The notes below the pieces were generated by a model that made no database searches, was not told where the DNA came from, and saw only the letters and a program-made list of their open reading frames with translations. DNA of 64,000 nucleotides, from NCBI RefSeq assembly GCF_003611035.1, contig NZ_CP030033.1:1054001-1118000 (forward strand), given 5' to 3'. This document shows, one piece after another, positions 46,541-55,300 of this stretch. Made by a program: the position numbers and the translations under genes. How positions within the stretch are numbered: position 1 is the first letter of the stretch; each line of letters opens with the position of its first letter. Origin of the DNA: Cryobacterium soli (lineage in GTDB: Bacteria > Actinomycetota > Actinomycetes > Actinomycetales > Microbacteriaceae).

Positions 46541-46593
46541 CCCTCCACTCTGACCGTTTGCACGGCTGGGCGCTACGGGACGCGCGGCAACCT

Positions 46594-46656
46594 CCGCGAC
46601 CTGTGAGAGAAGCACGCGTCCGGGCCCGAGAGTGGGGCTTGACTCATGGCTCGCGG
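46594..46656. repeat. 63-nt palindromic element, family A copy 2
   Basis: Same length and arms as 4441-4503 (43 of 63 positions identical, nearly all in the arms). The right arm covers the last four codons and stop of the ferredoxin gene, so the protein end FREP is encoded by the repeat. Confidence 0.8.
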
Positions 46657-46925
46657 AAGAGGGCGAGGGCTTGGCGGGGGCAGAGGGACACCGCGTCGGT
46701 GGCCGCGGTGAGCAGCTGAGCGGGCACCGGCACGTCCGAGCCGTAGCCGAGCGCCAGCGGGTAGCCCCAGTCGTCGCGCTGCAGCCGCTCCGGCAGTAAT
46801 TCGGTGCACAGTCCCCGGCCGTCGCAGGACGTCCAATCGATGTGCAGCACCGCGCGGGCACCGGAGCCCGCGGCGGCGGCGCCGGCTGCGCGGCGGCCGG
46901 TGGAGGCGAGCATCCGGGCGCTCAT
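46644..46925 (-). CDS. [3Fe-4S]-type ferredoxin
   Basis: The 93-aa protein has an Ala/Gly-rich N-terminal segment (~25 residues), then a short ferredoxin with C34, C40 and C82-Pro (CDGRGLC ... LCP), three ligands as in single-cluster [3Fe-4S] ferredoxins. It overlaps the NuoF-like gene by 4 bases. Last gene of the flavin/Fe-S operon; likely acceptor or donor for the NuoF-like protein. Confidence 0.85.
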   Translation of the reverse strand: MSARMLASTGRRAAGAAAAGSGARAVLHIDWTSCDGRGLCTELLPERLQRDDWGYPLALGYGSDVPVPAQLLTAATDAVSLCPRQALALFREP

Positions 46926-48301
46926 GCGTGTACCTTCGCGCAGGTGCCGTGCAGGTGGGCGTCGACGTCGGCCGCGAACACCGTCAGGGTGCTCAGCACG
47001 AACCGGGCGGTGCCGTCGGGATGGTGGCAGGAGCCGCGCCCGGTCACCAGGGCGGCCAGACGTGCCACCTCACCGGGCAGCCCCGGGTGGCGCTCCCCCG
47101 CGGCGAGGCGGCTGAGCACCGCTGCCATCGCCGGGAGGCCGTTCACGCACGGCCCGCACTGGCGGGCGCTCTGGCCGGCCAGATAGTCGGCGATCGACGC
47201 GGCCAGCGTGAGCGGGCAGCGGCCGGTCTCCAGGGCCAGCAGGATGCCCGCGCCCGGGCCGACGCCGAAGGGCGCCAGGCTCACCCGGTCCAGGCCGGTG
47301 TGCAGGGCCGAGGCCGGCAGCCAGGCGCCGTGGTACCCGCCGACGAGCACGGCCTGCACCGCGGCCGGGTCGATCCCGCCGAAGCGCAGGAGTTCGTCGA
47401 TACGGCTGCCGCCGATGACCTCGAGCACGGTCGCGGTGGCCCCGGCGGGCGCAGCACCTGGCGCGCCGGCAGGCACGCTGCCGGTGGCGCCGGCGGAGAC
47501 CCCGGCTGAGACGCCGCCGGCCCAGAGGCCCCGGCTCACCGTCACGAGGCGGGTGCCCGGATCGGTCTCGGTGCCGAGCGCGCGGAACCAGTCCGCGCCG
47601 AACCGCACGATGAGGGCGATGTGCGCCAGGGTTTCGATGTTGTGCAGCAGAGTGGGCCGCTTGCCCAGCCCCGAGGTGGTGAGGCGGATGCTGCGGTCGG
47701 CGGGCAGCGCCGGACGCCCGGCGAGGGCGTTGACCACAGCGGATGCCTCACCGGAGATGAAGCTCTCCGCGCAGGCTCGTACGGCCACACCGTCGGCATC
47801 CGTGCGCTCGGCCAGGGCGTACGCCACGATCGGCAGCAGCGCGGCCGGCGCGTAGAGGTAGACCTCGGCCGCGTTGACGGCAGCGGCCACCGTGAGGAGT
47901 CCGTCGATGACCAGGTGCGGAGCCGTGCCCAGCAGGGTCGCGTCCTTCACCGACAGCGGTTCGCCCTCCGCGGCGTTGCCGATCACGACAGGCCGGCGAC
48001 TGCCGAACCGGCCGTTTGCGGAGCCCGTCGAGACCGCAGCGAGCTTGCGCCAGGCGGGGAAGCCGGCCCCGCCGCGGCCCTCGAGGCCGGCGGCGCGCAC
48101 GGTCTCCAACAGCGTGCCCGACACGGGAGCGGACGGAAGGACCCCGAATTCGGTCAGGTGCCGCGCGAGGTCGGGTCCGGGCGCCCGGGTGAGCCGGGCA
48201 GTGCCGAGCGGGGCCGGAACGTGTTCCGCCGCGCGGGAACGCCGGGCAGAGAAGGCCGGGGCGCTGATCGCCTGGGCGGCCGCGCTGCTGGCGGTGGTCA
48301 T
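46922..48301 (-). CDS. NuoF-like flavin/iron-sulfur oxidoreductase
   Basis: The 459-aa protein resembles the 51-kDa subunit of complex I. FMN/NADH region: GRGGAGFP at 75-82 and NAAEGEP near 109-115; SLBB-like middle; C-terminal cluster site with QCGPC (C~382, C~385) and a distal GSCHH (C~425). The canonical first Cys of SCGxCxPC is replaced (SARQCGPC), leaving three of four ligands. No 24-kDa NuoE partner is present. An Ala/Gly-rich insert near 265-295. It overlaps the downstream ferredoxin and the upstream ferric-reductase-like gene by 4 bases each. Confidence 0.83.
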   Translation of the reverse strand: MTTASSAAAQAISAPAFSARRSRAAEHVPAPLGTARLTRAPGPDLARHLTEFGVLPSAPVSGTLLETVRAAGLEGRGGAGFPAWRKLAAVSTGSANGRFGSRRPVVIGNAAEGEPLSVKDATLLGTAPHLVIDGLLTVAAAVNAAEVYLYAPAALLPIVAYALAERTDADGVAVRACAESFISGEASAVVNALAGRPALPADRSIRLTTSGLGKRPTLLHNIETLAHIALIVRFGADWFRALGTETDPGTRLVTVSRGLWAGGVSAGVSAGATGSVPAGAPGAAPAGATATVLEVIGGSRIDELLRFGGIDPAAVQAVLVGGYHGAWLPASALHTGLDRVSLAPFGVGPGAGILLALETGRCPLTLAASIADYLAGQSARQCGPCVNGLPAMAAVLSRLAAGERHPGLPGEVARLAALVTGRGSCHHPDGTARFVLSTLTVFAADVDAHLHGTCAKVHA

Positions 48302-49107
48302 GGTCGTCTCCCAACCGGTGAGCTCAGGTGGTGCGGGGATCGGTGTGCGTCGAGCGGGATGGTCGGCCGCGCTGAACCCTGCCCGGCCGCGGTGCCCGGG
48401 TCGGCGGCGGCGGTGAACCGACGGTCGACCTCGGTGACGGACCCCGCGGCAGTGAACCTCACGGTGGAGTCGGTGGAACTGGCCGGTCGGGTTGACGGCG
48501 GCGAACCGATGGACTGGCCGCTGTGGGCGGCGAGGGCGGACAACTCGCCGACGAACCGCTCGGCGCGGCGCTCACCGCGGTATTCGACGAACCCGGCGGT
48601 GATGCGCCAGACCACCGCGGCGAGCACCGCAGCGGTGCAGGCCACCGCGAGAGCGAGGAACCAGCCCTCGCCCGCATCCGTGCCGGTGCCCAGGGAGTGC
48701 GCGAGGGCGATCGGCCACATCAGGTAGGTCGACCAGTGGACCACGCGGAAGACCCGTTGCCCGACGTACCGGCGCAGCAGGCTGGTGACCACGACCGCGA
48801 GGAGGAGGTCGACCGCAAGCGTGCCCAGGCCCAGCCAGAACGGCCGGTAGGCGCCGAGGAACGGGAACACGAGGTCTACCAGGGTGAGCTGGGCGTAGGA
48901 GTCGGCCAGCAGCGAGAGCATGTGGATGACGATGAACGCCGTCGCGAGCAACGACACGTTGCGGTGGATGAGCGTGATGGAGAAACGCGGCAACGTGAAC
49001 AGCGGCCGGCCGCTGCGGGTGAGGATGCCCAGCAGCACCGACAGGGTGAACAGCACGAGGGCCACAACGCCGGTGCCGCGGCCGAGGGCCCAAAATGCCT
49101 CGTCCAT
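48298..49107 (-). CDS. ferric-reductase-like transmembrane protein
   Basis: The 269-aa protein has about six membrane helices with two pairs of heme-ligand-type His: H48, H62, H124, H137 (LIHRNVSL, VIHML, VVHWS, LAHSL), matching the FRD/YedZ-type di-heme fold. The C-terminal ~80 residues are Ser/Thr-rich and cytoplasmic or exposed, with no FAD/NAD domain. The start at 49107 shares bases with the ApbE stop (TGATG). Probably carries electrons across the membrane. Confidence 0.85.
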   Translation of the reverse strand: MDEAFWALGRGTGVVALVLFTLSVLLGILTRSGRPLFTLPRFSITLIHRNVSLLATAFIVIHMLSLLADSYAQLTLVDLVFPFLGAYRPFWLGLGTLAVDLLLAVVVTSLLRRYVGQRVFRVVHWSTYLMWPIALAHSLGTGTDAGEGWFLALAVACTAAVLAAVVWRITAGFVEYRGERRAERFVGELSALAAHSGQSIGSPPSTRPASSTDSTVRFTAAGSVTEVDRRFTAAADPGTAAGQGSARPTIPLDAHRSPHHLSSPVGRRP

Positions 49108-50213
49108 CAGGCCACGACCCGTCTGCGCTCGTGCCCGATGGGGGTGCCGTCCTGGTAGCGGGCCGGTCGGTCGCTGGGCCGGCGCACCTCGAGGGTGTGG
49201 GCGGATGCCCGTTCGCCCCGGGTCGGCTCCGGCTCCGGTTCGGCCGGCCAGCCGCCGAGCACCGTGACGGAGCCGGTGACGTCGACGAGCCTGGCGGCCG
49301 TCCCGAGTTGGCAGAGCCACGGCAGCGCGGCCGTGCCCCGCACGATCGCGGCCGTGCTCAGGGTGTTTGCCCGGTGGCAGCTCGAGGCGGCCACGGTGAC
49401 GCTGCGCCAGACCGGTTCGGCGGGGCGTCCCGTGCGGGGGTTCAGGATGTGGTGTTGTGTCTGACCGGCCATGGTCCACCGCCGGTGTTGGGTGCTCGAG
49501 GTGGCCAGGGCCATGCCCGGCACGAGGGTGACTGTCGCGGCGGGGTCGGCCGGCGCATCCTGCACCCGCACCTGCCAGCCACCCTCGGGCGCGGGGCCGG
49601 CGGTGGCGATGTCGCCGCCGAGGCTGAGGAGCACGCCGCAGCCGAGTGCGGCACTGATCACCGTGGCCGTCCAATCGGCCGCGACGGCCTTGGCGGTGGC
49701 GCCGAGGTCGAGGGCCAGATGTGCCGGCACGCGCAGCCGGTTGCCGACCAGCGACACGCTCTTCCAGCCCGGGCGGCGGGATACGACGGCCCGCACGGGC
49801 ACGCCGTGGTCTTCGACGAGGCGGATGTCGCGGTCGTAGCCGACGGCGTCGAGCGCGTACCCGAGGGTGGGGTCGACGTCACCGTCGGTGAGTGCCGCCG
49901 AGGCGAGGGCCTGGCGCACGAGGTCGGCCAGGGTGTTGCTCACCTCGACGCCGGCGTGCAGCCGGCCCGCGACCAGCTGGAGTTCGGAATCGGTCCGGAA
50001 CCGGCTCGCGGCACGGTCGACGTCGGCCAGTAGGGCGTCGGCCAGGGTGGCGGCCAGCCCGATCTGGTCGGGGTCGGTCACGACAAGACGGGCGCTGGTG
50101 CTCCAGAGCGTCCAGTCGCGGGATGCCGTGCGGGCCGGGACGGTCGGCAGCGGGCCAGGGGTGAGGTCGGACACCGGGGTCAGTGGGGTGCCGCGGGTCG
50201 GTGTGTGCGTCAT
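49107..50213 (-). CDS. apbE: FAD:protein FMN transferase
   Basis: Attaches FMN to a Thr/Ser of exported redox proteins. The 368-aa protein has DLGATAKAVAAD, LLSLGGDIA and the HHILNPRTGRPAEPVWRSVTVAA motif of ApbE. No clear signal peptide or lipobox is visible. It begins 1 bp after the stop of the Ser/Thr-rich protein. The upstream in-frame extension to 50438 is basic low-complexity and not ApbE-like. Confidence 0.9.
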   Translation of the reverse strand: MTHTPTRGTPLTPVSDLTPGPLPTVPARTASRDWTLWSTSARLVVTDPDQIGLAATLADALLADVDRAASRFRTDSELQLVAGRLHAGVEVSNTLADLVRQALASAALTDGDVDPTLGYALDAVGYDRDIRLVEDHGVPVRAVVSRRPGWKSVSLVGNRLRVPAHLALDLGATAKAVAADWTATVISAALGCGVLLSLGGDIATAGPAPEGGWQVRVQDAPADPAATVTLVPGMALATSSTQHRRWTMAGQTQHHILNPRTGRPAEPVWRSVTVAASSCHRANTLSTAAIVRGTAALPWLCQLGTAARLVDVTGSVTVLGGWPAEPEPEPTRGERASAHTLEVRRPSDRPARYQDGTPIGHERRRVVA

Positions 50214-50214
50214 G

Positions 50215-50595
50215 TCAGGATCCGCTCGAGGTCGCGTCGGAGGTGGTGCCGGTGGCGGGGCTGACCGCCGAGCTGGAGCCGGTGCTCGACGAATCCGTGC
50301 TCGACGAACCGGTGCCCGTCGAACCCGTGCCGGACGACTCAGTACTACCCGAGTCGGTGCTGCTCGTGGCGGTGTCCGAGGAATCTGTGCTGGACGAGCC
50401 CGTGCCGGAGGAAGCCGACGAGTCGGTGCTCTCGGCATCCGTTGTCGTGGTGGTCGAGGTCGTCCCCGACACGCTGGTGGCTTCGGTGTCCGCCCACTCG
50501 TGCAGGCCGAGCGCCGACGCGGCGATCACGGCTGCCAGGCCCACCGTGCTTGTGACGATGGTGGCCAGTCTCGTGCCTCGCTCGTGCAGGTTCAT
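50215..50595 (-). CDS. Ser/Thr-rich single-span membrane protein
   Basis: The 126-aa protein has one N-terminal helix (residues ~10-32) and an almost pure Ser/Thr/Gly/Ala/Asp tail of about 90 residues (short SSTDS-, STESSGTG-type units) ending ATGTTSDATSSGS. First gene of the ApbE operon. I do not recognise a domain. The tail resembles an exposed linker or flavinylation substrate; that is inference. The start MNLHERG at 50595 is preferred over an upstream frame to 50715. Confidence 0.65.
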   Translation of the reverse strand: MNLHERGTRLATIVTSTVGLAAVIAASALGLHEWADTEATSVSGTTSTTTTTDAESTDSSASSGTGSSSTDSSDTATSSTDSGSTESSGTGSTGTGSSSTDSSSTGSSSAVSPATGTTSDATSSGS

Positions 50596-50765
50596 CTTCC
50601 GTGCCGCCTTCCGCAGGTCAGGGTGGGCGACGATCCGGGTGCCGGCCGCCGCTCTCGATGACTCCACTCTGCGACCGGCAACTATGCGCTCGCTATGAGC
50701 AAGCTGTGCGGGCACCTCAGGTATCGGGTGTGCACCCTGTGGACGACAGTGGCGACATCGACGTC

Positions 50766-50810
50766 GTCAAGATTTTCTTGACATTCTTCCACCGTCAAGA
50801 CATCCTTGAC
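50766..50810 (+). promoter_or_regulatory. promoter with two tandem dyads (gtcaag-N5-cttgac)
   Basis: Two identical-arm palindromes at 50766-50782 and 50794-50810. The first overlaps a perfect -35 ttgaca (50778-50783), the second a -10-like catcct (50801-50806) 17 bp downstream. The ATG of the next gene starts at 50813, so the transcript is probably leaderless and repressible. Confidence 0.75.
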
Positions 50811-50812
50811 AC

Positions 50813-51112
50813 ATGAACACGACAACGCGCAGCACCACCGACCCGACCCGCCCCCGTTGGTACGCTCCCGCCATCGGGGCCGCCGTCCTGTGCATCGCCG
50901 CCCTGTCCGTGGGCGCCCTCGTCGTCGACGACGATGCCGCGGACTCCGTCCTGGGCTTCTTCACCGGAGCCTTAGCCACGCTCCTGATCGCCCTGGTGGC
51001 CTGGACCGAGGTCGTCCGACACATCGTGGCGAGAAGGCGCGATGCGGCGGCGCTCGACGATCTCGAACCGTTGCGGGCCGCCACCGAATCCGACCGCGGC
51101 GACGAACGATGA
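50813..51112 (+). CDS. small two-helix membrane protein
   Basis: The 99-aa protein has two membrane segments (residues ~18-37 and ~45-65) and a charged C-terminal tail. No family recognised. It overlaps the downstream HTH gene by four bases (ATGA) and is controlled by the tandem dyads. It may be a target or partner of that regulator. Confidence 0.7.
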   Translation: MNTTTRSTTDPTRPRWYAPAIGAAVLCIAALSVGALVVDDDAADSVLGFFTGALATLLIALVAWTEVVRHIVARRRDAAALDDLEPLRAATESDRGDER

Positions 51113-51720
51113 TGGCCGGCGCCAGTGGTCGCCTGCGGGATGCCCTCACCCCTGCGGAAGCGAACGCCGTGCGGGATGCGGTCGCCGAGGCCGTGCTCGG
51201 CACCCCGGACGGTCTGCGGGCGGACCTGGAGACCGACCCGGATGCCTACCTCCGGCTGGTCAGCGCCAGCCGCACCGCCGCCGAGGAGACCAGCCGGCTG
51301 CTGCGCGATTCCATCAACGGGGCCCGTGCCGCCGGGCACAGCTGGGACACCCTCGGCCGGCTCCTCGGCGTGAGCCGGCAGGCCGCCCAACAGCGCTTCT
51401 CAGCGCCGGCGCAGGTGCCGGGCGCAGGCGCCGAGCCCGGGCATCCGCCCCGCAAGGTGATCAGCCCGGTCACGGCTTTCGACGAAATGGCCATTCTCGC
51501 CGACGAGGGCCGCCGGGGCTGGCACGTCGTGGACTACGGCACGCTGTCCCATGTGCTGGAAGCCTCCGAGCGGCAGTGGGAACACCGGCGGATGCCGTGG
51601 ACACCGGGGAACGCGGCCAGGCGCCACCTCGAGGCCGATGGCTGGCGGTTGGTGCGGGAGACCACCTTCCCCTGGGGGTATTACACCCGGGAGCTCGATA
51701 TCCCGGCCGACCCCGCCTGA
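51109..51720 (+). CDS. HTH-domain protein, probable autoregulator of the two-gene operon
   Basis: The 203-aa protein has an N-terminal helical region, a short HTH of the actinobacterial type SWDTLGRLLGVSRQAAQQRF (residues ~78-97), and a C-terminal region without match (GWHVVDYGTLSHVLEASERQW). Because it is in the operon with the dyad-bearing promoter it likely binds there; this is inference. Start at the first of two adjacent ATGs. Confidence 0.7.
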   Translation: MMAGASGRLRDALTPAEANAVRDAVAEAVLGTPDGLRADLETDPDAYLRLVSASRTAAEETSRLLRDSINGARAAGHSWDTLGRLLGVSRQAAQQRFSAPAQVPGAGAEPGHPPRKVISPVTAFDEMAILADEGRRGWHVVDYGTLSHVLEASERQWEHRRMPWTPGNAARRHLEADGWRLVRETTFPWGYYTRELDIPADPA

Positions 51721-51755
51721 TACCGGCCGCGGCACCACCGGCATCCGGGTACACA

Positions 51756-51790
51756 AAACGGGCCGCCACCCGAAGGGTGACGGCCCGTTT
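51756..51790. terminator. bidirectional terminator, HTH gene / rpsO
   Basis: Stem aaacgggccg / cggcccgttt with inner caccc / gggtg and a gaa-type loop, between convergent ends. Confidence 0.85.
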
Positions 51791-51830
51791 CGAAGAAGAT
51801 CGCGTTATCAGCGAACCTTTCGGCTACTAC

Positions 51831-52100
51831 CTAGCGGCGCAGGCCGAGACGCTCGATGAGCGAGCGGTAACGGTTGATGTCCACGTCGGACAGGTAGCCG
51901 AGCAGACGGCGACGCTGACCAACCAGGAGGAGCAGGCCACGACGCGAGTGGTGGTCGTGCTTGTGCTCTTTGAGGTGCTCCGTGAGGTCGAGAATGCGCT
52001 GCGTGAGCATTGCAATCTGGACTTCGGGGGAACCCGTGTCGCCCGGGTGGGTAGCGTACTTTTCGATGATCGCCTTCTTAGCATTAGCTTCGAGTGCCAT
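51831..52100 (-). CDS. rpsO: ribosomal protein S15
   Basis: Primary 16S rRNA-binding protein of the 30S platform. The 89-aa protein matches the family throughout ([45 protein letters not shown]). A single gene here; its usual partner pnp lies 16 kb away. Confidence 0.98.
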   Translation of the reverse strand: MALEANAKKAIIEKYATHPGDTGSPEVQIAMLTQRILDLTEHLKEHKHDHHSRRGLLLLVGQRRRLLGYLSDVDINRYRSLIERLGLRR

Positions 52101-52311
52101 AGATGGGATCCCCTTTCTCTCACTGCGCGGTGCTCGGGGCAGAATGCCTGAGCTCTCTTTATCCGCGGCCGTTGAACGGCAACCTCAAGAGACTAGCAGA
52201 GTTCGCTCCCCTCTGGCGGGTCGAGAGGGTTCCTCTCGTCACCGATGATTGACTGGGTGCCCCTCTTCGAGGGTCACGCACAGCGGAATCCGGCACGACG
52301 AGGAGAATCAC

Positions 52312-55300
52312 GTGGAATCGACCGAACACGACTCGAGCACCCCCCAGCCCGTCGTCCCCACTGACCACAACCTCACCATCGCCCTCACCGTGACGCCCGT
52401 GCTCAGCTACGCCCTGGCCCACAACCGCATCAACGTCGTGGGCCGGGTCGAGGTCGACAATCGCGGCGCGGCCGTGCGCGAAGCCGTGCTGCGGCTCGAG
52501 GTGGTCAGCGCCGGCGACACCCTCGGCAGCGCGCGCGACCTGCTCGTCGACCTCGCCGCCGCCCGCACCGCGACCTTCACGGATGTCTCTCTCACCGTCG
52601 ATCCCGCAGCGATGCTGCTCGTCGAGGAACAGCGGCCCGCCACGATCCGGGCCAGCCTGCTGATCGACGGCGCCGTCGCCGCGCAGGCCGACGAGCCGAT
52701 CCAGCTGCTGGCCGCCCAGCAGTGGGTCGCCCGGCCGGTGGACCTGGCCCTGGAGATGCTCTCGGCGCACGTGCTCCCCAACCATCCCGCCGTCGCCACC
52801 CTGCTCGGTGAAGCCGCCGTGCTGCTGGCGGCCCGCACCGGATCCGCCTCGATGCCCGGCTACCAGGCCGGACCGGAGCGGGTCGACCAGGTGGTGGAAG
52901 CGGTCTTCGAGGCCATGCGCGCCCGCGGCATCCGCTACGCCACACCGCCGGCCAGCTGGGCCGACGACGGCCAGAAGGTGCGCACCCCCGGCGAGGTGCT
53001 CGGCTCCGGCGGGGTCGACGCCGCGGGCGCCGCCGGCGCGGCCGGCGCGATCAGTGCGAAGGGCGGGGTGGGCACCTGCCTCGACACCGTCGTGGTGATG
53101 GCCGCGGCCCTCGAGCAGGCCGGCCTGCACCCGCTGCTCTGGATCGTCACCGGGCACGCGTTCCTGGGCTACTGGCGTGAGGAGGAGACCCTGGGGGCTC
53201 CGGCCCTCACCGATGTGGCCGAGGTGATCAACCTCATCGACCTCGACCTGATCCGGCTCGTGGAAACCACCCAGGTCACCGACCAGGGCGCCGGCCGGCC
53301 GGCCGACTTCGCCGAGGCCCAGCGCTCCCCCTACCTGGAACGCCTCGCCGACCTGAGCAGTGTGATCGGCGTCGTCGACGTCGTGCAGGCGCGGCGCACG
53401 CACATCCTGCCGCTGCCCGCCCGCACCGTCACCGGCGACGGCACGGTACTCGTCACCGAGTACCGGCCGGGTTCGCCGGGGTCCGGCGTGCCTGCTGCGA
53501 TCGTGACGGATGCGCCGTCCGACGCGGCGGCCGCGGACTCGGGCGTCGTGGACTCGGGCGCACCCACCCGCCTCGCCCCGCCCCGGATCACGCAGTGGAA
53601 GAACGCCCTGCTCGACCTCAGCCTGCGCAACCGGCTGATCAACTTCACCGAGCGAGGCGCCCTGGCCCTCACCGTGCCCGACCGGCACCTCGCCGACCTG
53701 GAGGACCTCGTCACCGGCGGAACCGGGCTGACCCTGCTGCCGGCGGACCGGATGTCCTCGACCGACAAGGAGCGCGGCATCCGTTTCGGCCGCGACCTGC
53801 CGACCGACCAGCTGGCCGCCCTGCTGGCCGGCAAGAAGGCCGTCTACGCCGACGTCACCGACGCCGCCTATGCCACGAAGCTGCGCGCGCTGGTGTACAA
53901 GGCGCGCACCGTGGTGCAGGAGACCGGCGCCAACAACCTCTACCTGGCCTTCGGGTCGCTGGTCTGGACCGCGAATGACCGGGAACTGCGCAGCCCCCTG
54001 GTGCTCGTTCCCGTGGTGCTCGAACCGGCCGGCCGGGGCGGCGACTACAGGGTGCGGCTCGACGAGGCCGGCGCCTCCACGCCCAACTACTGCCTGCTCG
54101 AGAAGCTGCGCCAGCTGCACGGGCTCAGCATCCCCGGGCTGGAGAACCCGCAGGACGCGTCCCGCACCGACACCTCCGGCATCGACCTGGCCGGCGCCTT
54201 CCGTGCCACCCGCGAGGCCCTGTTGGCCGCCGGGCTGCCGTTCCGGGTGGAGGAGACCCTCGACCTGTCGATCCTGCAGTTCGCGAAGTTCCGGCTGTGG
54301 AAGGACCTCGACGAGAACTGGGAGACCCTGGCGCAGAACTCGCTCGTGAACCACCTCGTACACACGCCCACCCAGCCGTTCGTCGACCCGGTGCCGCTGC
54401 CGGAGCCGGCCGACCTGGACGCTCTCGGCGCCGAATGCCCCGTTCCGGGCGACTCGTCGCAGCTCGCCGCCGTGGCCGAGGCCATCGCCGAGCGCACCTT
54501 CGTGCTCGAGGGTCCTCCCGGAACCGGCAAGTCGCAGACCATCACCAATCTGCTCACCCGCGCCGTGTACGAGGGCAAGAAGGTGCTCTTCGTGGCCGAG
54601 AAACGCGCGGCCCTGCAGGTGGTGCAGGCCCGGCTGAACGAGGTGGGCATGGGGCCGTTCGCGCTCGACCTGCACGCGTTGGCCACCAAGCCGGCCGCCG
54701 TGCGCGCGCAGATCCGGCAGGCCCTCGAGCACGAGGTGACCGTGGACGGGCAGGGCCTCAAGAACGACCTCGACGTGCTCGGCACCGCCCGGCGCAGCCT
54801 GGCCCGGTACACCGACAGGCTGCACGAGCAGAACAGCGCAGGGCTGTCGTTCTACTCCGCCCGCACCGCGCAGCTCACCGCCGACGACGACGTTCGGGCC
54901 CTGCCGGTGCCAGCCGATCTGCCCGCGCGGATCACCGCCGACGAGCTGGACCAGCTGCGCCGGATGCTGCGGGACCTGCCCGACGTGACCGATCCGGTGC
55001 GGCCGCGGCCGCAGCATCCGTGGGCGTTCGTGACCGCGCCGCCGGCCGCGCCGCTGGACCTGCCGGCCGTGGCCAGGGCCGCCGCCGCGCTCGACGAGGC
55101 GCTGGCGGCGCTGCCCGTCGCCGGGTCCAGCCTGGCGTCCACGGACGCTGCCGCCGACCCCGCGGCGGCCGGTCACCGAGCCGCCGCCGCCGTGTCCAGT
55201 GCGGCCAGCCCCACCGAGTTCGTCACCCTGAGCAGCCTCGCCGCCGCCGAGCGGGTGCCGCTGACCACCCTCGACGGCACCCGCTCCCCCGCCTGGGCGG

